Positions 8,997 through 18,296 of a stretch of 64,000 nt of DNA are shown piece by piece. A program made the translations under genes and the position numbers. The stretch covers positions 2,070,501 to 2,134,500 of the forward strand of contig OY365738.1 of assembly GCA_959347345.1 (NCBI GenBank). The letters run 5' to 3'. Source of the stretch: an uncultured Amylibacter sp. (GTDB lineage: Bacteria; Pseudomonadota; Alphaproteobacteria; Rhodobacterales; Rhodobacteraceae). Position 1 is the stretch's first letter; each line of letters starts with the position of its first letter. Below the pieces are notes generated by a model. That model ran no database searches and was not told where the DNA came from. It saw nothing but the letters and a program-made list of their open reading frames with translations.

Positions 8997-9941
8997 ATGG
9001 ACTTTCGGGATGCAATTTATCCCCGTATAGCGGGGATTTTTAGCGATAAATCGGTGATTGCCGATAATGCCGTGTTTGATTTTGCCGCGCCTTTAGACCG
9101 ATTAATCGGGCGTGATGCGATTTGGGCGGGGTTTTATGAACCCCTATTATCCGCCTTGCAAGGTGTTCATCGGCGCGATATTTTGTTTATTGGCGGTGAT
9201 AATATCCGTGATGCGGGCGGGCAATGGGTTGCCAACGTCACCCACTATGTCGGTAATTTCACCGCGCCGTTGTTTGGCATTGCTCCGTCAAACCACCTCG
9301 TTTTTCTGCGCGCGGGTGAGTTTTATCGTATAGAGAACAATCAGATTACTGAGGCCAAAATTATCTTTGATTTGCCTGATTTATTGCGCCAATGTGGGCG
9401 TGCGGTTTTCCCCCATGATTTGGGGGCAGAGATGGTTTTTCCTGCGCCGATGACGCAAGATGGGATTTTACCGACCCAAGGTGACGGAGCAAGCAGCATC
9501 AAGATTATGGAAGGCATGTTTGGCGATTTGGGTGCGTTTAATCCGCGTGATTTTTCATCCGATAATCAAACGGGGGATGATGGTTATTGGCACAAGGATA
9601 TGATGTGGTATGGGCCTGGCGGGATTGGTTCTAACTTTCAATGGCAGGGGTTTGTGAATGACCATCGTAGCAGCTTTCTGACCGCTTTCCCTGACCGCAA
9701 GGGGGGCAATCATTATTGTCGTTTGGGCGATGGGTATTATAGTGCTGCCTCTGGCTGGCCAAGCATGACTATGACGTTTCAAGGTGATTATCTGGGGGTT
9801 CGCGCCGATGGGCGGGCGTTGACCCTGCGAGTGATGGATTTTTATCGTTGCGATGCACGGCAGATTTGTGAAAACTGGGTGTGTTTGGATTATGGTGATT
9901 TGATGCGCCAAATGGGGGTGGATATTTTGGCGGTGGGATAG
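8997..9941 (+). CDS. NTF2/SnoaL-like protein, paralogue of the gene at 1988
   Basis: The 314-residue cytoplasmic protein shares the double-domain layout and the C-terminal fingerprint of the protein at 1988-3040: MMWYGPGGIG near residue 202, FLTAFPDRKGG, SGWPSM and ENWVCLDYGDLMRQMG near 290-305. It is transcribed away from the HpsN-like operon and probably shares its regulation through the gap at 8857-8996. The function is unknown. That the organism keeps two related copies around one transporter suggests that each handles a different intermediate, or a different stereoisomer. Confidence 0.7.
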   Translation: MDFRDAIYPRIAGIFSDKSVIADNAVFDFAAPLDRLIGRDAIWAGFYEPLLSALQGVHRRDILFIGGDNIRDAGGQWVANVTHYVGNFTAPLFGIAPSNHLVFLRAGEFYRIENNQITEAKIIFDLPDLLRQCGRAVFPHDLGAEMVFPAPMTQDGILPTQGDGASSIKIMEGMFGDLGAFNPRDFSSDNQTGDDGYWHKDMMWYGPGGIGSNFQWQGFVNDHRSSFLTAFPDRKGGNHYCRLGDGYYSAASGWPSMTMTFQGDYLGVRADGRALTLRVMDFYRCDARQICENWVCLDYGDLMRQMGVDILAVG

Positions 9942-9967
9942 GACGGGTTCTAACGGGTCTCTTTGTG
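9931..9967 (+). repeat. dispersed 37-bp repeat, copy A
   Basis: This segment begins in the last codons of the NTF2-like gene and runs into the gap before the convergent fructokinase gene. It matches 47698-47734 at 31 of 37 positions by hand alignment, including GTTCTAAC and GTCTCTTTGTG blocks. The core resembles an imperfect inverted repeat GACGRGTT-CT-AACNNGTC. No function can be assigned. Confidence 0.5.
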
Positions 9968-9975
9968 CGGGGTTG

Positions 9976-10884
9976 CTATCCTTTAAATCCGATAATTTCC
10001 GCGTGGCTGGGCGCGGAGGCTCCATCACGGGTGCAGGTCAACGCCGCCGCCTTTGATGCGTAATCCAGCGCGGTTTGCAGACCGTTTTTGGCAAAATCCG
10101 CCAGTCCATCATAACGTAACATCGTCGCCAAAATCCCCGCCGAAAAACAATCGCCCGCGCCGACCGTATCACGGACAACTACGGCAATTGGCGGGGCGTG
10201 GCACGCGGGTTTGCCATCGCAAAATGCCGTTGCCCCCTCCGCGCCACGGGTTAAAAAGCCCAAGCCAATCTTGTGGGTTTTCATAACCGATTGTAGATAG
10301 GTTTCGGGGGATTCATCGGGGGATAACCACGCGCAATCCTCATCCGATAGTTTGACAATATCCGTGGCATCATAAATCTGCGCCAATCGTTTTAAAAACC
10401 CCGTGCGGTCAGCAATAAAACTCGGGCGGATATTGGGATCAACAAAAACTGGGCAGGTGATTTCGCCCACAAAATCCGCCCAGATTTGGGCTTCCGCACC
10501 AGAAGCTATCGCCAGACCGCCAACATAAAACGCCCCTGTTTTTGGCATAGCCGCGCGAATTGCGGGTAAATTTATATCACGATCGGCGGCAGCCTCCCGA
10601 TGAAAAGTATAGCTCGCCCCGCCGTTTTTATCCTTTTGAACAATCGCCAAACCCGTGTTGCCATTTGATTTTGGCGACAGTTGCGTGATGTTCAAATCGC
10701 GCATTTCCGCGTCAAACATATCGCCAAAAGAATCCCGCGATATTGGGTTTAAATAGCCCGTCGGCACTCCCATCCGTGCCGCCGCCCGCGCGACATTGTA
10801 GGGCCCGCCCCCCGTAAAGGCGCTGAACTGCCCGCCCGTACCTTCAATCATATCAACAATGGTTTCACCTGCAATAACCAGCAT
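9976..10884 (-). CDS. PfkB-family sugar kinase, probable fructokinase
   Basis: The 302-residue kinase has the PfkB signatures: an N-terminal GGGPYNVARAAARMG near residues 27-41 and the ATP/anion-hole motif DTVGAGDCFSAGIL near 240-253, whose aspartate is the catalytic base. It is the last gene of the polyol operon, seven bases after the mannitol-type dehydrogenase. In smo/mtl operons such a kinase phosphorylates the fructose made by the dehydrogenase. A different ketose or a 2-keto-acid substrate cannot be excluded from sequence. Confidence 0.85.
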   Translation of the reverse strand: MLVIAGETIVDMIEGTGGQFSAFTGGGPYNVARAAARMGVPTGYLNPISRDSFGDMFDAEMRDLNITQLSPKSNGNTGLAIVQKDKNGGASYTFHREAAADRDINLPAIRAAMPKTGAFYVGGLAIASGAEAQIWADFVGEITCPVFVDPNIRPSFIADRTGFLKRLAQIYDATDIVKLSDEDCAWLSPDESPETYLQSVMKTHKIGLGFLTRGAEGATAFCDGKPACHAPPIAVVVRDTVGAGDCFSAGILATMLRYDGLADFAKNGLQTALDYASKAAALTCTRDGASAPSHAEIIGFKG

Positions 10885-10891
10885 GGGTTTC

Positions 10892-12352
10892 CTACCTTAA
10901 ATAAGCGTCCAGAGTCGCGTCAATTCCCCCCGCGTATATTTGGGTTAGCCACGCGGTAAAGGGCTCGGCGAATTGCGCACGGCTGGCAAGGTCGCCATAA
11001 ATCCGCGTGTTTTCCAGCCAGACTATCGGGTTATCTTTCGCATGTGTCGCCCGTATTTGCAAGTCTGCCCAATCGGGATCATTGGCTTCAATAACCGAAT
11101 TATCCTCACGCACACCCAAACAATATCGCGCCCATATCGCAGAGGTTAAGGCAAGCCCCGTCACGTTAATCCCCGCCTCCAAACAATCGCGCACGGACGG
11201 CAAAAGAAACCCCGGATGACGGGCAGAGCCATCAAACGCAACCCTACGGGGTGTATCAAACACGGCCGTATTGGCGAACCTTCGGGCGACCAGTGCGACA
11301 TAATCGGCGGGCGTATAATCAGGCACGGCAACCACATGAGGCAGGATTTCCTCGCCCACGATTTTCATAAACATCGCGTTTATCGCGGGATGCGCCATGG
11401 CATCGGCTATCGTTTCAATCGCCAATAAATCCGCCACGGCGGCAATGATTTGATGCCCGCCGTTTAGGACGCGAATCTTCATCTGCTCATAATCACACAC
11501 GCGGGTTGTGAAGGTCACCCCCACCTGTTCCAAAGGCGGACGGCCTGCGCAAAATTTATCCTCTATCACCCATTGGCGGAAATCCTCGTGGCTGACGGGG
11601 ATGGTATCGGTAATGCCAAACTGGGCGGGCAGGGCGCGTTCTACCTGCCCCGTTGCTGGCACAATGCAATCGACCATGGAATTGGGGAAACCGCAAGCTT
11701 CATCAATCCAATCCGCCAAATCGGGGTTGGACAACCGCGCCAAGCCAACCACGGTTTGGCGTAAAACCGCACCGTTGCCTTGGATATTATCGCAAGAGAG
11801 ACATTCAAACGCGCCTAGCCCTGCGTCCTTACGCATCGCCAACGCCGCGACCATCGCGCCAAAAACAGTACGCGGGCGGGTAGGATTTTGTGCATCATGG
11901 ATAATATCGGGATGGTTTGCGTCAAATTTCAATGTCGCGGGGTCAATAAAATATCCGCTTTCGGTGATGGTCAGTGAAACTATACGGATGCTCGCATGCG
12001 CCATTTGTTTAATCAAAGCCGTGTTATCGGGTTCAATCGGGGTGTAGCCAATGATACTGCCCACGATTTCTGCGGTGGGTGCAGTTTCCCCCAGCTCTAT
12101 AAGAGTGGTCAGGTAATCCTGCGCCGCCATTCGCCCGCGCATGTCCGAGTCATAGCCGCGCACTCCCGCGCCGATAATCGCCCAATCCTTTGCCCGCCCC
12201 GCGTCCATTAACCGATGCAAATACCACGCTTGATGGGCGCGGTGAAAATTGCCCATGCCGATATGAACAATCCCCGCAGTTAATTCGCCGCGGTCATAAT
12301 GCGGAGTCCGCACCCCCGTTATCTGCCCCAAATTCGCCTGATTCAAAATCAT
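10892..12352 (-). CDS. polyol long-chain dehydrogenase (mannitol 2-dehydrogenase family)
   Basis: The 486-residue NAD-dependent enzyme belongs to the mannitol dehydrogenase/fructuronate reductase family. It has the Rossmann start [16 protein letters not shown] at about residues 31-46, the CDNIQGNG segment near 190 and the catalytic-lysine region [11 protein letters not shown] near 288. The family oxidises mannitol, arabitol or sorbitol to the ketose, or reduces fructuronate. The neighbours are a polyol ABC transporter and a fructokinase, so mannitol to fructose is the best guess. Its start overlaps the ATPase stop by four bases. Confidence 0.87.
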   Translation of the reverse strand: MILNQANLGQITGVRTPHYDRGELTAGIVHIGMGNFHRAHQAWYLHRLMDAGRAKDWAIIGAGVRGYDSDMRGRMAAQDYLTTLIELGETAPTAEIVGSIIGYTPIEPDNTALIKQMAHASIRIVSLTITESGYFIDPATLKFDANHPDIIHDAQNPTRPRTVFGAMVAALAMRKDAGLGAFECLSCDNIQGNGAVLRQTVVGLARLSNPDLADWIDEACGFPNSMVDCIVPATGQVERALPAQFGITDTIPVSHEDFRQWVIEDKFCAGRPPLEQVGVTFTTRVCDYEQMKIRVLNGGHQIIAAVADLLAIETIADAMAHPAINAMFMKIVGEEILPHVVAVPDYTPADYVALVARRFANTAVFDTPRRVAFDGSARHPGFLLPSVRDCLEAGINVTGLALTSAIWARYCLGVREDNSVIEANDPDWADLQIRATHAKDNPIVWLENTRIYGDLASRAQFAEPFTAWLTQIYAGGIDATLDAYLR

Positions 12353-13350
12353 AACGCGCGACCGTTTTCATCAAATTTATAGATTTTATCGCCCGCGTCC
12401 AGCGATACTTTATCGCCGTAATTTAGGTTTAATTCGCCAGCCGAGCGTACGATAATTTCCACCCCGTCTTCCTGTGCGATACGCAAAAATGTATCCGAGC
12501 CCAAGTGTTCCGCCGAGACAACTGTGCCGTTAAACGCGCCGTTTTTCACGACATGCAGATGTTCGGGGCGGATTCCTATGGCAAACGCACCGTGTTTGGC
12601 CGCCTGTTCGCCTTCAATAAAATTCATTTTGGGCGAGCCGATAAACCCTGCGACAAACCGATTTGTCGGGTGATTATATAATTCCAACGGCGCACCGACT
12701 TGCTCAATTATCCCCGCCCGCAGGACGACTATTTTATCCGCCATAGTCATGGCTTCGACTTGGTCATGGGTGACATAAACCATCGTTGTATCCAGCTTTT
12801 TATGCAAATCGGTGATTTCCGTGCGCATATTGACACGCAGGGCGGCATCCAAATTGGATAGCGGTTCGTCAAACAAAAACGCAGACGGCTCACGGACAAT
12901 CGCGCGACCAATGGCAACCCTTTGCCTCTGCCCACCGCTCAGCTGCCCCGGGCGTTGATCCAAATAATCGGTTAGGTTCAAAATCCGTGCGGCATTGGCG
13001 ACTTTTGCCTCTGCCAATTCCGTGGCAAGCCCCGCCATTTTCAAAGGAAACGCGATGTTTTTACGCACGGTCATGTGCGGGTAAAGGGCGTAAGATTGAA
13101 ACACCATAGCCAGCCGTCTGTCAACGGGGGCGGCGTGGGTTCTATCCGTGCCATCAATGATAATCTGCCCACTGGTCAAATCTTCCAACCCCGCGATTAA
13201 ACGCAATAAAGTGGATTTGCCACAGCCCGACGGCCCCACGAAAACCACGAATTCCCCATCATAAATATCGAGGTCTAGGGGCGGTATGACTTCGGTCGCG
13301 CCAAAAGATTTGCTCACCTGTTTTAGGGATATTTTTTGTGTTTTTGTCAT
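12349..13350 (-). CDS. polyol ABC transporter ATPase (SmoK/MtlK-like)
   Basis: The 333-residue MalK-type ATPase has Walker A GPSGCGKS at residues 39-46, signature [15 protein letters not shown] and Walker [17 protein letters not shown] short TOBE region follows with [11 protein letters not shown]. It energises the permeases encoded just upstream in the operon. The four-base overlap with the dehydrogenase gene couples transport with the first oxidation step. Confidence 0.92.
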   Translation of the reverse strand: MTKTQKISLKQVSKSFGATEVIPPLDLDIYDGEFVVFVGPSGCGKSTLLRLIAGLEDLTSGQIIIDGTDRTHAAPVDRRLAMVFQSYALYPHMTVRKNIAFPLKMAGLATELAEAKVANAARILNLTDYLDQRPGQLSGGQRQRVAIGRAIVREPSAFLFDEPLSNLDAALRVNMRTEITDLHKKLDTTMVYVTHDQVEAMTMADKIVVLRAGIIEQVGAPLELYNHPTNRFVAGFIGSPKMNFIEGEQAAKHGAFAIGIRPEHLHVVKNGAFNGTVVSAEHLGSDTFLRIAQEDGVEIIVRSAGELNLNYGDKVSLDAGDKIYKFDENGRAL

Positions 13351-13378
13351 TTGATAGTCTCCTTATTTATTCACGTTT

Positions 13379-14209
13379 TTATTTCACTGCGCCAAAGGTC
13401 AATCCGCGCACCAATTGTTTTTGCGAAAACCAACCCATAATTAAAATCGGCGCAATCGCCATAGTAGATGCGGCCGATAGCTTGGCATAAAACAACCCCT
13501 CTGGGCTGGAATAACTGGCAATAAACGCGGTCAAAGGCGCGGCCGAGGCTGCCGTTAATGTCAGTGTCCAAAACGCTTCGTTCCACGCCAAAATGATATT
13601 TAATAACATAGTTGACGCAATTCCGGGTAGAGCCATCGGCGTTAGAATATAGATAATTTCTTTGCCCAAGGACGCACCGTCCATCCGTGCTGCCTCCAAT
13701 ATATCCTTTGGGATTTCCTTAAAATAGGTATAAAGCATCCAAATAATAATCGGCAAATTCAGCATCATAACGATGATAACCAAGGCAAGTTTGCTATCCA
13801 ATAACCCCAACCATTGCACGATAAAATAAATCGGCATCAGCACGGCAACAGCGGGCATCATCTTTGTGGATAACATCCACATCAATATGTTTTTCGTCTG
13901 CTTGCCCGGCACGAACGCCATTGCCCAAGCCGAAGGCACGGCTATCAGCAGTCCCAAAATTGTTGATCCCAGCGAAATCACCATGGAATTATAGAAATGT
14001 CGCCCGTAGTTCGATCGCTCCTGCACCGTAAAATAATTCTCCAAAGTCCATTTAAAATTAAACAGATTCGGGGGTGAGGCGATTGCCTCAGCCTCGGTCT
14101 TAAAGCTGGTTAATATCGTCCAGAATATCGGGAAAAACAGGGTAAAGCCAATCGCCCATGCCGCAATAGTCCAGATTGTTTTATTCATATTTGTTTGTGC
14201 GCGTGCCAT
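13379..14209 (-). CDS. polyol ABC permease (SmoG-like)
   Basis: The 276-residue inner-membrane permease of the CUT1 class has about six segments, an EAA loop near 190 (EAARMDGASLGKEIIYIL) and the C-terminus QKQLVRGLTFGAVK. A GGGGGA ribosome binding site precedes the ATG at 14209. It pairs with the permease whose stop lies nine bases upstream. Closest family by eye is the second permease of sorbitol/mannitol importers. Confidence 0.9.
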   Translation of the reverse strand: MARAQTNMNKTIWTIAAWAIGFTLFFPIFWTILTSFKTEAEAIASPPNLFNFKWTLENYFTVQERSNYGRHFYNSMVISLGSTILGLLIAVPSAWAMAFVPGKQTKNILMWMLSTKMMPAVAVLMPIYFIVQWLGLLDSKLALVIIVMMLNLPIIIWMLYTYFKEIPKDILEAARMDGASLGKEIIYILTPMALPGIASTMLLNIILAWNEAFWTLTLTAASAAPLTAFIASYSSPEGLFYAKLSAASTMAIAPILIMGWFSQKQLVRGLTFGAVK

Positions 14210-14218
14210 AATATCCCC

Positions 14219-15088
14219 CTATACATCCAGATTTTTGCCAATAAGGCGCATTAAAAATACGGCAACTATGTTTGCCAAAATGATTGCCAAGACTCCGCCC
14301 GCCGCCGCCCCGCCTATATCGTTGCTTAACCGCCCCGTGCGGTATATCAACCAAGGCAGGTTGGTGCTTGCCGTGCCTGGTCCGCCCGAAGTTGTCACAA
14401 AAATCTCTGCAAATATGTTTAATAAAAAAATCGTTTGTATCAGTACGACAACGGTAATGGGTCGTGCCAAATGGGGCAAGGTGATATGGATAAACCGCGA
14501 TATATGTCCTGCGCCGTCCATCTCTGCCGCCTCCATTTGCTCTTGATCCAGCGATTGTAACGCGGTCAGCAAAATCAATGTAGCAAAGGGCAACCATTGC
14601 CAAGCGACTATGCCGATAATGGATTCCAACGGGTAATGCGCCAGAAAATCAATCGGTGTCACGCCCAGCCATTGCGCGGCGTAACCGAACAGGCCATTAA
14701 CGGGGTTCATAAACATATTCTTCCAAACCAGCGCGGATACCGTCGGCATGATAAAAAACGGAGCAATAACCATCAGGCGAACGATACCCCGCCCCCAGAT
14801 GTCTTTGTTCAAAACGATTGCCAATAAAATCCCGCCTATAACGGAGATAACAACCACGCCCAGCACCAGCAAAAGCGTATTGATAACGGCAGGCAGAAAC
14901 GCCGTATCGGTTAGAAAATAACTGTAATTCTTCCAGCCCCAAAAGCTCGCGGGCGGTCGTAATAAATTATAACGCAGGAAAGAAAAATACAAGGTCATGC
15001 CAAGCGGCACAATCATCCATAGCATCAGCAAGACAACCGATGGAGTCATCATCATTCGGGCGACTGTGCGGGGTTTGTGGCCTGCCAA
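14219..15088 (-). CDS. polyol ABC permease (SmoF-like), TTG start
   Basis: The 289-residue CUT1 permease has the EAA loop EAAEMDGAGHISRFIHITLP near residue 192. The open frame reaches an ATG at 15124, but that codon lies inside the hairpin behind the binding-protein gene and has no ribosome binding site. A TTG at 15088 sits six bases after AGGAGA, so I take it as the start; the protein then begins LAGHKPRTVARMMMTP (with Met initiation). This choice also frees the whole hairpin at 15112-15140 as non-coding. It is the first permease of the polyol transporter. Confidence 0.85.
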   Translation of the reverse strand: MAGHKPRTVARMMMTPSVVLLMLWMIVPLGMTLYFSFLRYNLLRPPASFWGWKNYSYFLTDTAFLPAVINTLLLVLGVVVISVIGGILLAIVLNKDIWGRGIVRLMVIAPFFIMPTVSALVWKNMFMNPVNGLFGYAAQWLGVTPIDFLAHYPLESIIGIVAWQWLPFATLILLTALQSLDQEQMEAAEMDGAGHISRFIHITLPHLARPITVVVLIQTIFLLNIFAEIFVTTSGGPGTASTNLPWLIYRTGRLSNDIGGAAAGGVLAIILANIVAVFLMRLIGKNLDV

Positions 15089-15111
15089 GGGTTCTCTCCT
15101 ATTAAATAAAA

Positions 15112-15140
15112 CAGGGGCTATCACACACCGATAGCCCCTG
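15112..15140 (-). terminator. hairpin with U-rich tail after the polyol binding-protein gene
   Basis: CAGGGGCTATC at 15112-15122 pairs with GATAGCCCCTG at 15130-15140 around a 7-base loop. On the minus strand the stem is followed at once by TTTTATTT, as in an intrinsic terminator. A smaller hairpin, ATATAGGG/CCCTATAT (15157-15164 with 15171-15178), lies between it and the binding-protein stop. Since permease genes follow, this is probably a partial terminator that makes binding protein more abundant than permease. Confidence 0.75.
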
Positions 15141-15182
15141 CAAGTCTTTATATGGAATATAGGGTGTTAGCCCTATATCGCC

Positions 15183-16484
15183 CTAATATCCGGCTTTTTC
15201 CATTTCCCGCGTGGTGATGGCTTGGGCTGCTGCCAAAGCTTCATCCGCAGATTTATCCCCTGCCAAAGCGGCAGCCATCTCTTGCGCGACAGCCGTAGCA
15301 ATCCCAGCAAATTCGGGAATAGCAACGAATTGTATCCCGACATAAGGCACGGGATCAACCGTGGGTTTATTAGGATTCGCCGACAGGATAGATTCCAGAG
15401 TCATTGCAGCAAACGGAACTTTTTTATAGTTCGGGTTTTCATACAAAGACGTCCGCGCACCAGGAGGCACATTCGCCCAACCTTCGTTTTTGGCAACCAA
15501 TTCAATGTAGTCTGTGCCAGTCGCCCATTCGATGAATTGCTTCGCCGCGGCTTCTTTTTGTGACCCAGCAGGAATTGCCAAAGCCCAAGCCCACAGCCAA
15601 TTACCGCGTGGTCCAAGACCATTATCGGCAGCCAGCGCAAAGCCGACTTTATCAGCTACGGTGGAATCATCGGGGTTTGTTACGAAAGACGCGGCAACAG
15701 TCGCATCAATCCACATTCCGCATTTGCCCTGTTGGAACAATGCCAGATTTTCATTAAATCCGTTTGAAGACGCACCTGGAGGTCCGTAGTTATTCATCAG
15801 ATCAAGATAAAAATTCAGCGTATCGGCCCAAGCAGCACTGTCAAATTGTGCGTTCCAGTCGTTATCAAACCAGCGCGCGCCAAAGCTGTTAGACATAGCG
15901 GTTAAGAACGCCATATTTTCGCCCCAACCCGCTTTGCCACGTAGACAAATACCATAGATACCGTTTGATTTATCCGTCATTGCGGCGGCAGCTTTTTTCA
16001 CATCCGCCCAAGTCGGAGCGTTTGGCATTTTCAGCCCAGCCTTTTTCATCAAATCGGTGCGATACATGATCATAGAGCTCTCGCCATAAAACGGTGCCGC
16101 ATAAAGCGTGCCGTCATAGGACAAACCACCGCGCATAGCAGGCAGAATATCGTCAGTGTCATAGCTGGCAGGCAAATCGTCCAAAGACACAAGCCATCCT
16201 GCTTTGCCCCAGATAGGGGTTTCATACATACCAATAGTCATGATATCGTACTGACCGCCTTTGGTCGCAATGTCCGTTGTGACTTTTTCACGAAGAACGT
16301 TTTCTTCCAAAGTCACCCATTCAACTGTGTGTCCAGTTTTGGCGGTGAAATCGTCGGTAAGACCCTGCATGCGGATCATATCGCCGTTATTAACGGTGGC
16401 TATGGTCAGTGATTCTGCCACCGCCCCCGTGGTTATCAACGCAATCGCGCTGGCACTGAGTAGTGCTGTTGTTGTAATTTTCAT
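15183..16484 (-). CDS. polyol ABC transporter binding protein (SmoE-like)
   Basis: The 433-residue periplasmic protein has a signal peptide ending AVA before ESLTIA. It has the features of the sorbitol/mannitol-binding group: GMYETPIWGKAGWL near residue 88, APFYGESSMIMYRTDLM near 133-150 and CLRGKAGWGENM near 185. A strong AGGAGG ribosome binding site precedes the ATG at 16484. It is the first gene of the polyol operon and has its own promoter and palindrome at 16521-16567. Confidence 0.9.
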   Translation of the reverse strand: MKITTTALLSASAIALITTGAVAESLTIATVNNGDMIRMQGLTDDFTAKTGHTVEWVTLEENVLREKVTTDIATKGGQYDIMTIGMYETPIWGKAGWLVSLDDLPASYDTDDILPAMRGGLSYDGTLYAAPFYGESSMIMYRTDLMKKAGLKMPNAPTWADVKKAAAAMTDKSNGIYGICLRGKAGWGENMAFLTAMSNSFGARWFDNDWNAQFDSAAWADTLNFYLDLMNNYGPPGASSNGFNENLALFQQGKCGMWIDATVAASFVTNPDDSTVADKVGFALAADNGLGPRGNWLWAWALAIPAGSQKEAAAKQFIEWATGTDYIELVAKNEGWANVPPGARTSLYENPNYKKVPFAAMTLESILSANPNKPTVDPVPYVGIQFVAIPEFAGIATAVAQEMAAALAGDKSADEALAAAQAITTREMEKAGY

Positions 16485-16520
16485 TATGTCCTCCTAAGAC
16501 TTTTAAATAAAATGAGCATT

Positions 16521-16567
16521 TGCCCATCAAGTGGGCATATAATCACAGATAAGGCATATTGAGTCAA
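16521..16567 (-). promoter_or_regulatory. sigma-70-like promoter with overlapping operator palindrome
   Basis: On the minus strand there is TTGACT (16567-16562), a 17-base spacer and GATTAT (16544-16539). Just downstream, at the expected transcription start, lies the inverted repeat TGCCCA-TCAAG-TGGGCA (16521-16537 on the plus strand). This is a classic repressor or induction site for the polyol operon. The adjacent SorC-family gene at 16664-17602 is the obvious candidate to bind it. Confidence 0.7.
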
Positions 16568-16570
16568 GAG

Positions 16571-16602
16571 GATTCTGGCGGGATTCTGGCGGGATTCAGG
16601 GG
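16571..16602. repeat. short tandem repeat of 11 bases
   Basis: GATTCTGGCGG occurs at 16571-16581 and 16582-16592, followed by a partial third copy GATTCAGGGG. It lies between the polyol promoter and the end of the SorC gene, next to a G/T-rich stretch with runs of four to five G. No function is evident; it may be a slippage product, or part of the 3' end of the SorC transcript. Confidence 0.6.
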
Positions 16603-16663
16603 TTTTTGGGGGTTTTTTGCGTGATTCTGGGGATTATTGTGGATTTTTAGGTTATTTTAACGA

Positions 16664-17602
16664 TTATCGCAATAACGCCCGCCCGCTCGATTCGTCCGTG
16701 ACCAAAGCATTGATGATTCGCCCTTTTATCGCGGCACGCAACGGCTCTATCTTTGCCTTGCCACAGGCGATTCCCACGACCATGCGGGCATCGGAGGCAC
16801 GGACTTGAAAGCTCATCATCCGTGCAATCAAAGGCGAATCCAAATACTGCCCATCGGTATCATAGGCACGTCCTGCAACCTCGCCCACCGCGCCTAAATC
16901 CAGTAATCCGCGCCATTCATCCTCTGCCAAAAACCCATCCAGTAACAGGGGCGCGGTTTCATCCATCTGTCCCACACCAACAAAAATAGCGTCGGTTTGT
17001 TCGGCCAAACGCAACACTTCCTTCACGGCTTTTAAACGCATGTATAACGCCTTTTCCCCCGCATCCTCGGCAAACACAGGTGTGGGCATGGGATAATGGG
17101 GCGCACCGACTATATCGGTAAGACGCATAATCACATCATAAACGCTGGCGGTGGCATCGGGGGCAATGTTGCCAATGACCGAGACGAGGCGATGATGCGT
17201 GCACTCCATCCGTTGCACATGTTCCACGGTTGCCCGCAACGCCCGCCCCGTGCCAAAACCCAAGGTACGCGGGGTTTTATCCAGCAAAACATCCTCTAAC
17301 ATCGCCGCGGCAAAAGGGGCGAGAGAGGCGGTCGTATTCGTGCCCACATCGGGGGCGATACGGACATCTTCAAGATTGTATTTGTCTTTAATAAGCTGGG
17401 CGAGGGTCATCAATTCGGCAATCGGGTGTTCCAGCCGTATGCGTACTAATCCATCGCCCACGGCTTTGGATACCAGCCGTTGCGCCCGTTGGCGCGATAC
17501 CCCCATGGATTTGGCGATTTCATCCTGCGTTCGCCCGCCGACATAATAAAGCCAGCCCGCACGGGCCGCGTCATCCAGCAAATCTGCGTCTGTTTTTGTC
17601 AT
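16664..17602 (-). CDS. SorC-family sugar-responsive transcriptional regulator
   Basis: The 312-residue regulator has an N-terminal helix-turn-helix at about residues 18-55 (YVGGRTQDEIAKSMGVSRQR) and a C-terminal sugar-phosphate-binding domain (GFGTGRALRATVEHV near 115, GVGQMDETAPLL near 205). SorC proteins control polyol and sugar operons in response to a phosphorylated sugar. It is the last gene of the long operon from 25634 and ends just upstream of the polyol promoter with its palindrome, so it probably links both operons. Confidence 0.85.
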   Translation of the reverse strand: MTKTDADLLDDAARAGWLYYVGGRTQDEIAKSMGVSRQRAQRLVSKAVGDGLVRIRLEHPIAELMTLAQLIKDKYNLEDVRIAPDVGTNTTASLAPFAAAMLEDVLLDKTPRTLGFGTGRALRATVEHVQRMECTHHRLVSVIGNIAPDATASVYDVIMRLTDIVGAPHYPMPTPVFAEDAGEKALYMRLKAVKEVLRLAEQTDAIFVGVGQMDETAPLLLDGFLAEDEWRGLLDLGAVGEVAGRAYDTDGQYLDSPLIARMMSFQVRASDARMVVGIACGKAKIEPLRAAIKGRIINALVTDESSGRALLR

Positions 17603-17606
17603 CGGT

Positions 17607-18266
17607 TTATCTTCTCTGCCCTTTTTCTAATTGCGGCCATCGCGTGTAAAAATCGGCGAATGTATCAAAGACAATCCCCGCCCCTGCCGCGTTTGTTTTG
17701 TCCCTTATATGACTGCCTCCGGTGAAACGCGCGGTTTGCATGTGGGCGGCGTTGCCTGCCTGTACGCCCAAAGTGCTGTCTTCTATCACAAGACAATCCT
17801 GCGGTGCAACCCCCATAGTTCGCGCCGCCAGCAGAAACAAATCGGGCGCGGGTTTGCCGAGTGCTACCTGCGAAGCGGTGAAAATCCGCCCGTGAAACGC
17901 GTCTGCTAATCCAACCAGTTTCAACGAGTACGCCACCCGTTTGGGGGTAGAGCTGGTTGCCACGCAAAACGGGGTGTTAAGGCGAGCTATGACATCGCGC
18001 ACATCGGGCATAATCCGCAGGTCTTTTTCAAACGCGGCGAGTAATAAAGTGCGATAGCGGTCTTCAAAATCATCGGGTAATTTAATCGCGAATTGCGCCT
18101 GGATTTCGGCGAGCACGGTGGGGTACGACCGCCCAACATAGTTATCCAGAATATGGTCAATCGATATATCCACCCCGTGCGATGCGGCCTCTGCTCGCAG
18201 CATACGGGCGGATATAATCTCGGAATCCACCAGAACACCGTCGCAGTCAAAAATCACCAAATCCAT
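17607..18266 (-). CDS. HAD-superfamily phosphatase (beta-phosphoglucomutase-like)
   Basis: The 219-residue haloacid dehalogenase family hydrolase has motif I FDCDGVLVDSE with nucleophile D7 and acid/base D9, motif II threonine/serine in VATSSTPKRV near residue 115, the lysine in LGKPAPDLF and motif IV IEDSTLGVQAG near 170. Such enzymes remove phosphate from sugar or polyol phosphates. It lies between the glycerate kinase and SorC genes, four bases from the latter. HAD genes in this position occur in other Rhodobacter-type polyol loci; its role may be clearing sugar phosphates. Confidence 0.82.
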   Translation of the reverse strand: MDLVIFDCDGVLVDSEIISARMLRAEAASHGVDISIDHILDNYVGRSYPTVLAEIQAQFAIKLPDDFEDRYRTLLLAAFEKDLRIMPDVRDVIARLNTPFCVATSSTPKRVAYSLKLVGLADAFHGRIFTASQVALGKPAPDLFLLAARTMGVAPQDCLVIEDSTLGVQAGNAAHMQTARFTGGSHIRDKTNAAGAGIVFDTFADFYTRWPQLEKGQRR

Positions 18267-18296
18267 GCCCTAGATAATCATATCTTTATACAAACA

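Noticed and set aside
15089..15124. ATG start at 15124 for the polyol permease
   Set aside because: It lies inside the hairpin behind the binding-protein gene and has no ribosome site; TTG 15088 has AGGAGA at the right distance.
16571..16602. CRISPR-like repeat
   Set aside because: The units are 11 bases with no spacers and only two and a half copies.
16599..16632. G-quadruplex in the G/T-rich stretch
   Set aside because: Runs of G are present, but loop lengths and the count of tracts are marginal; no positional reason supports a function.
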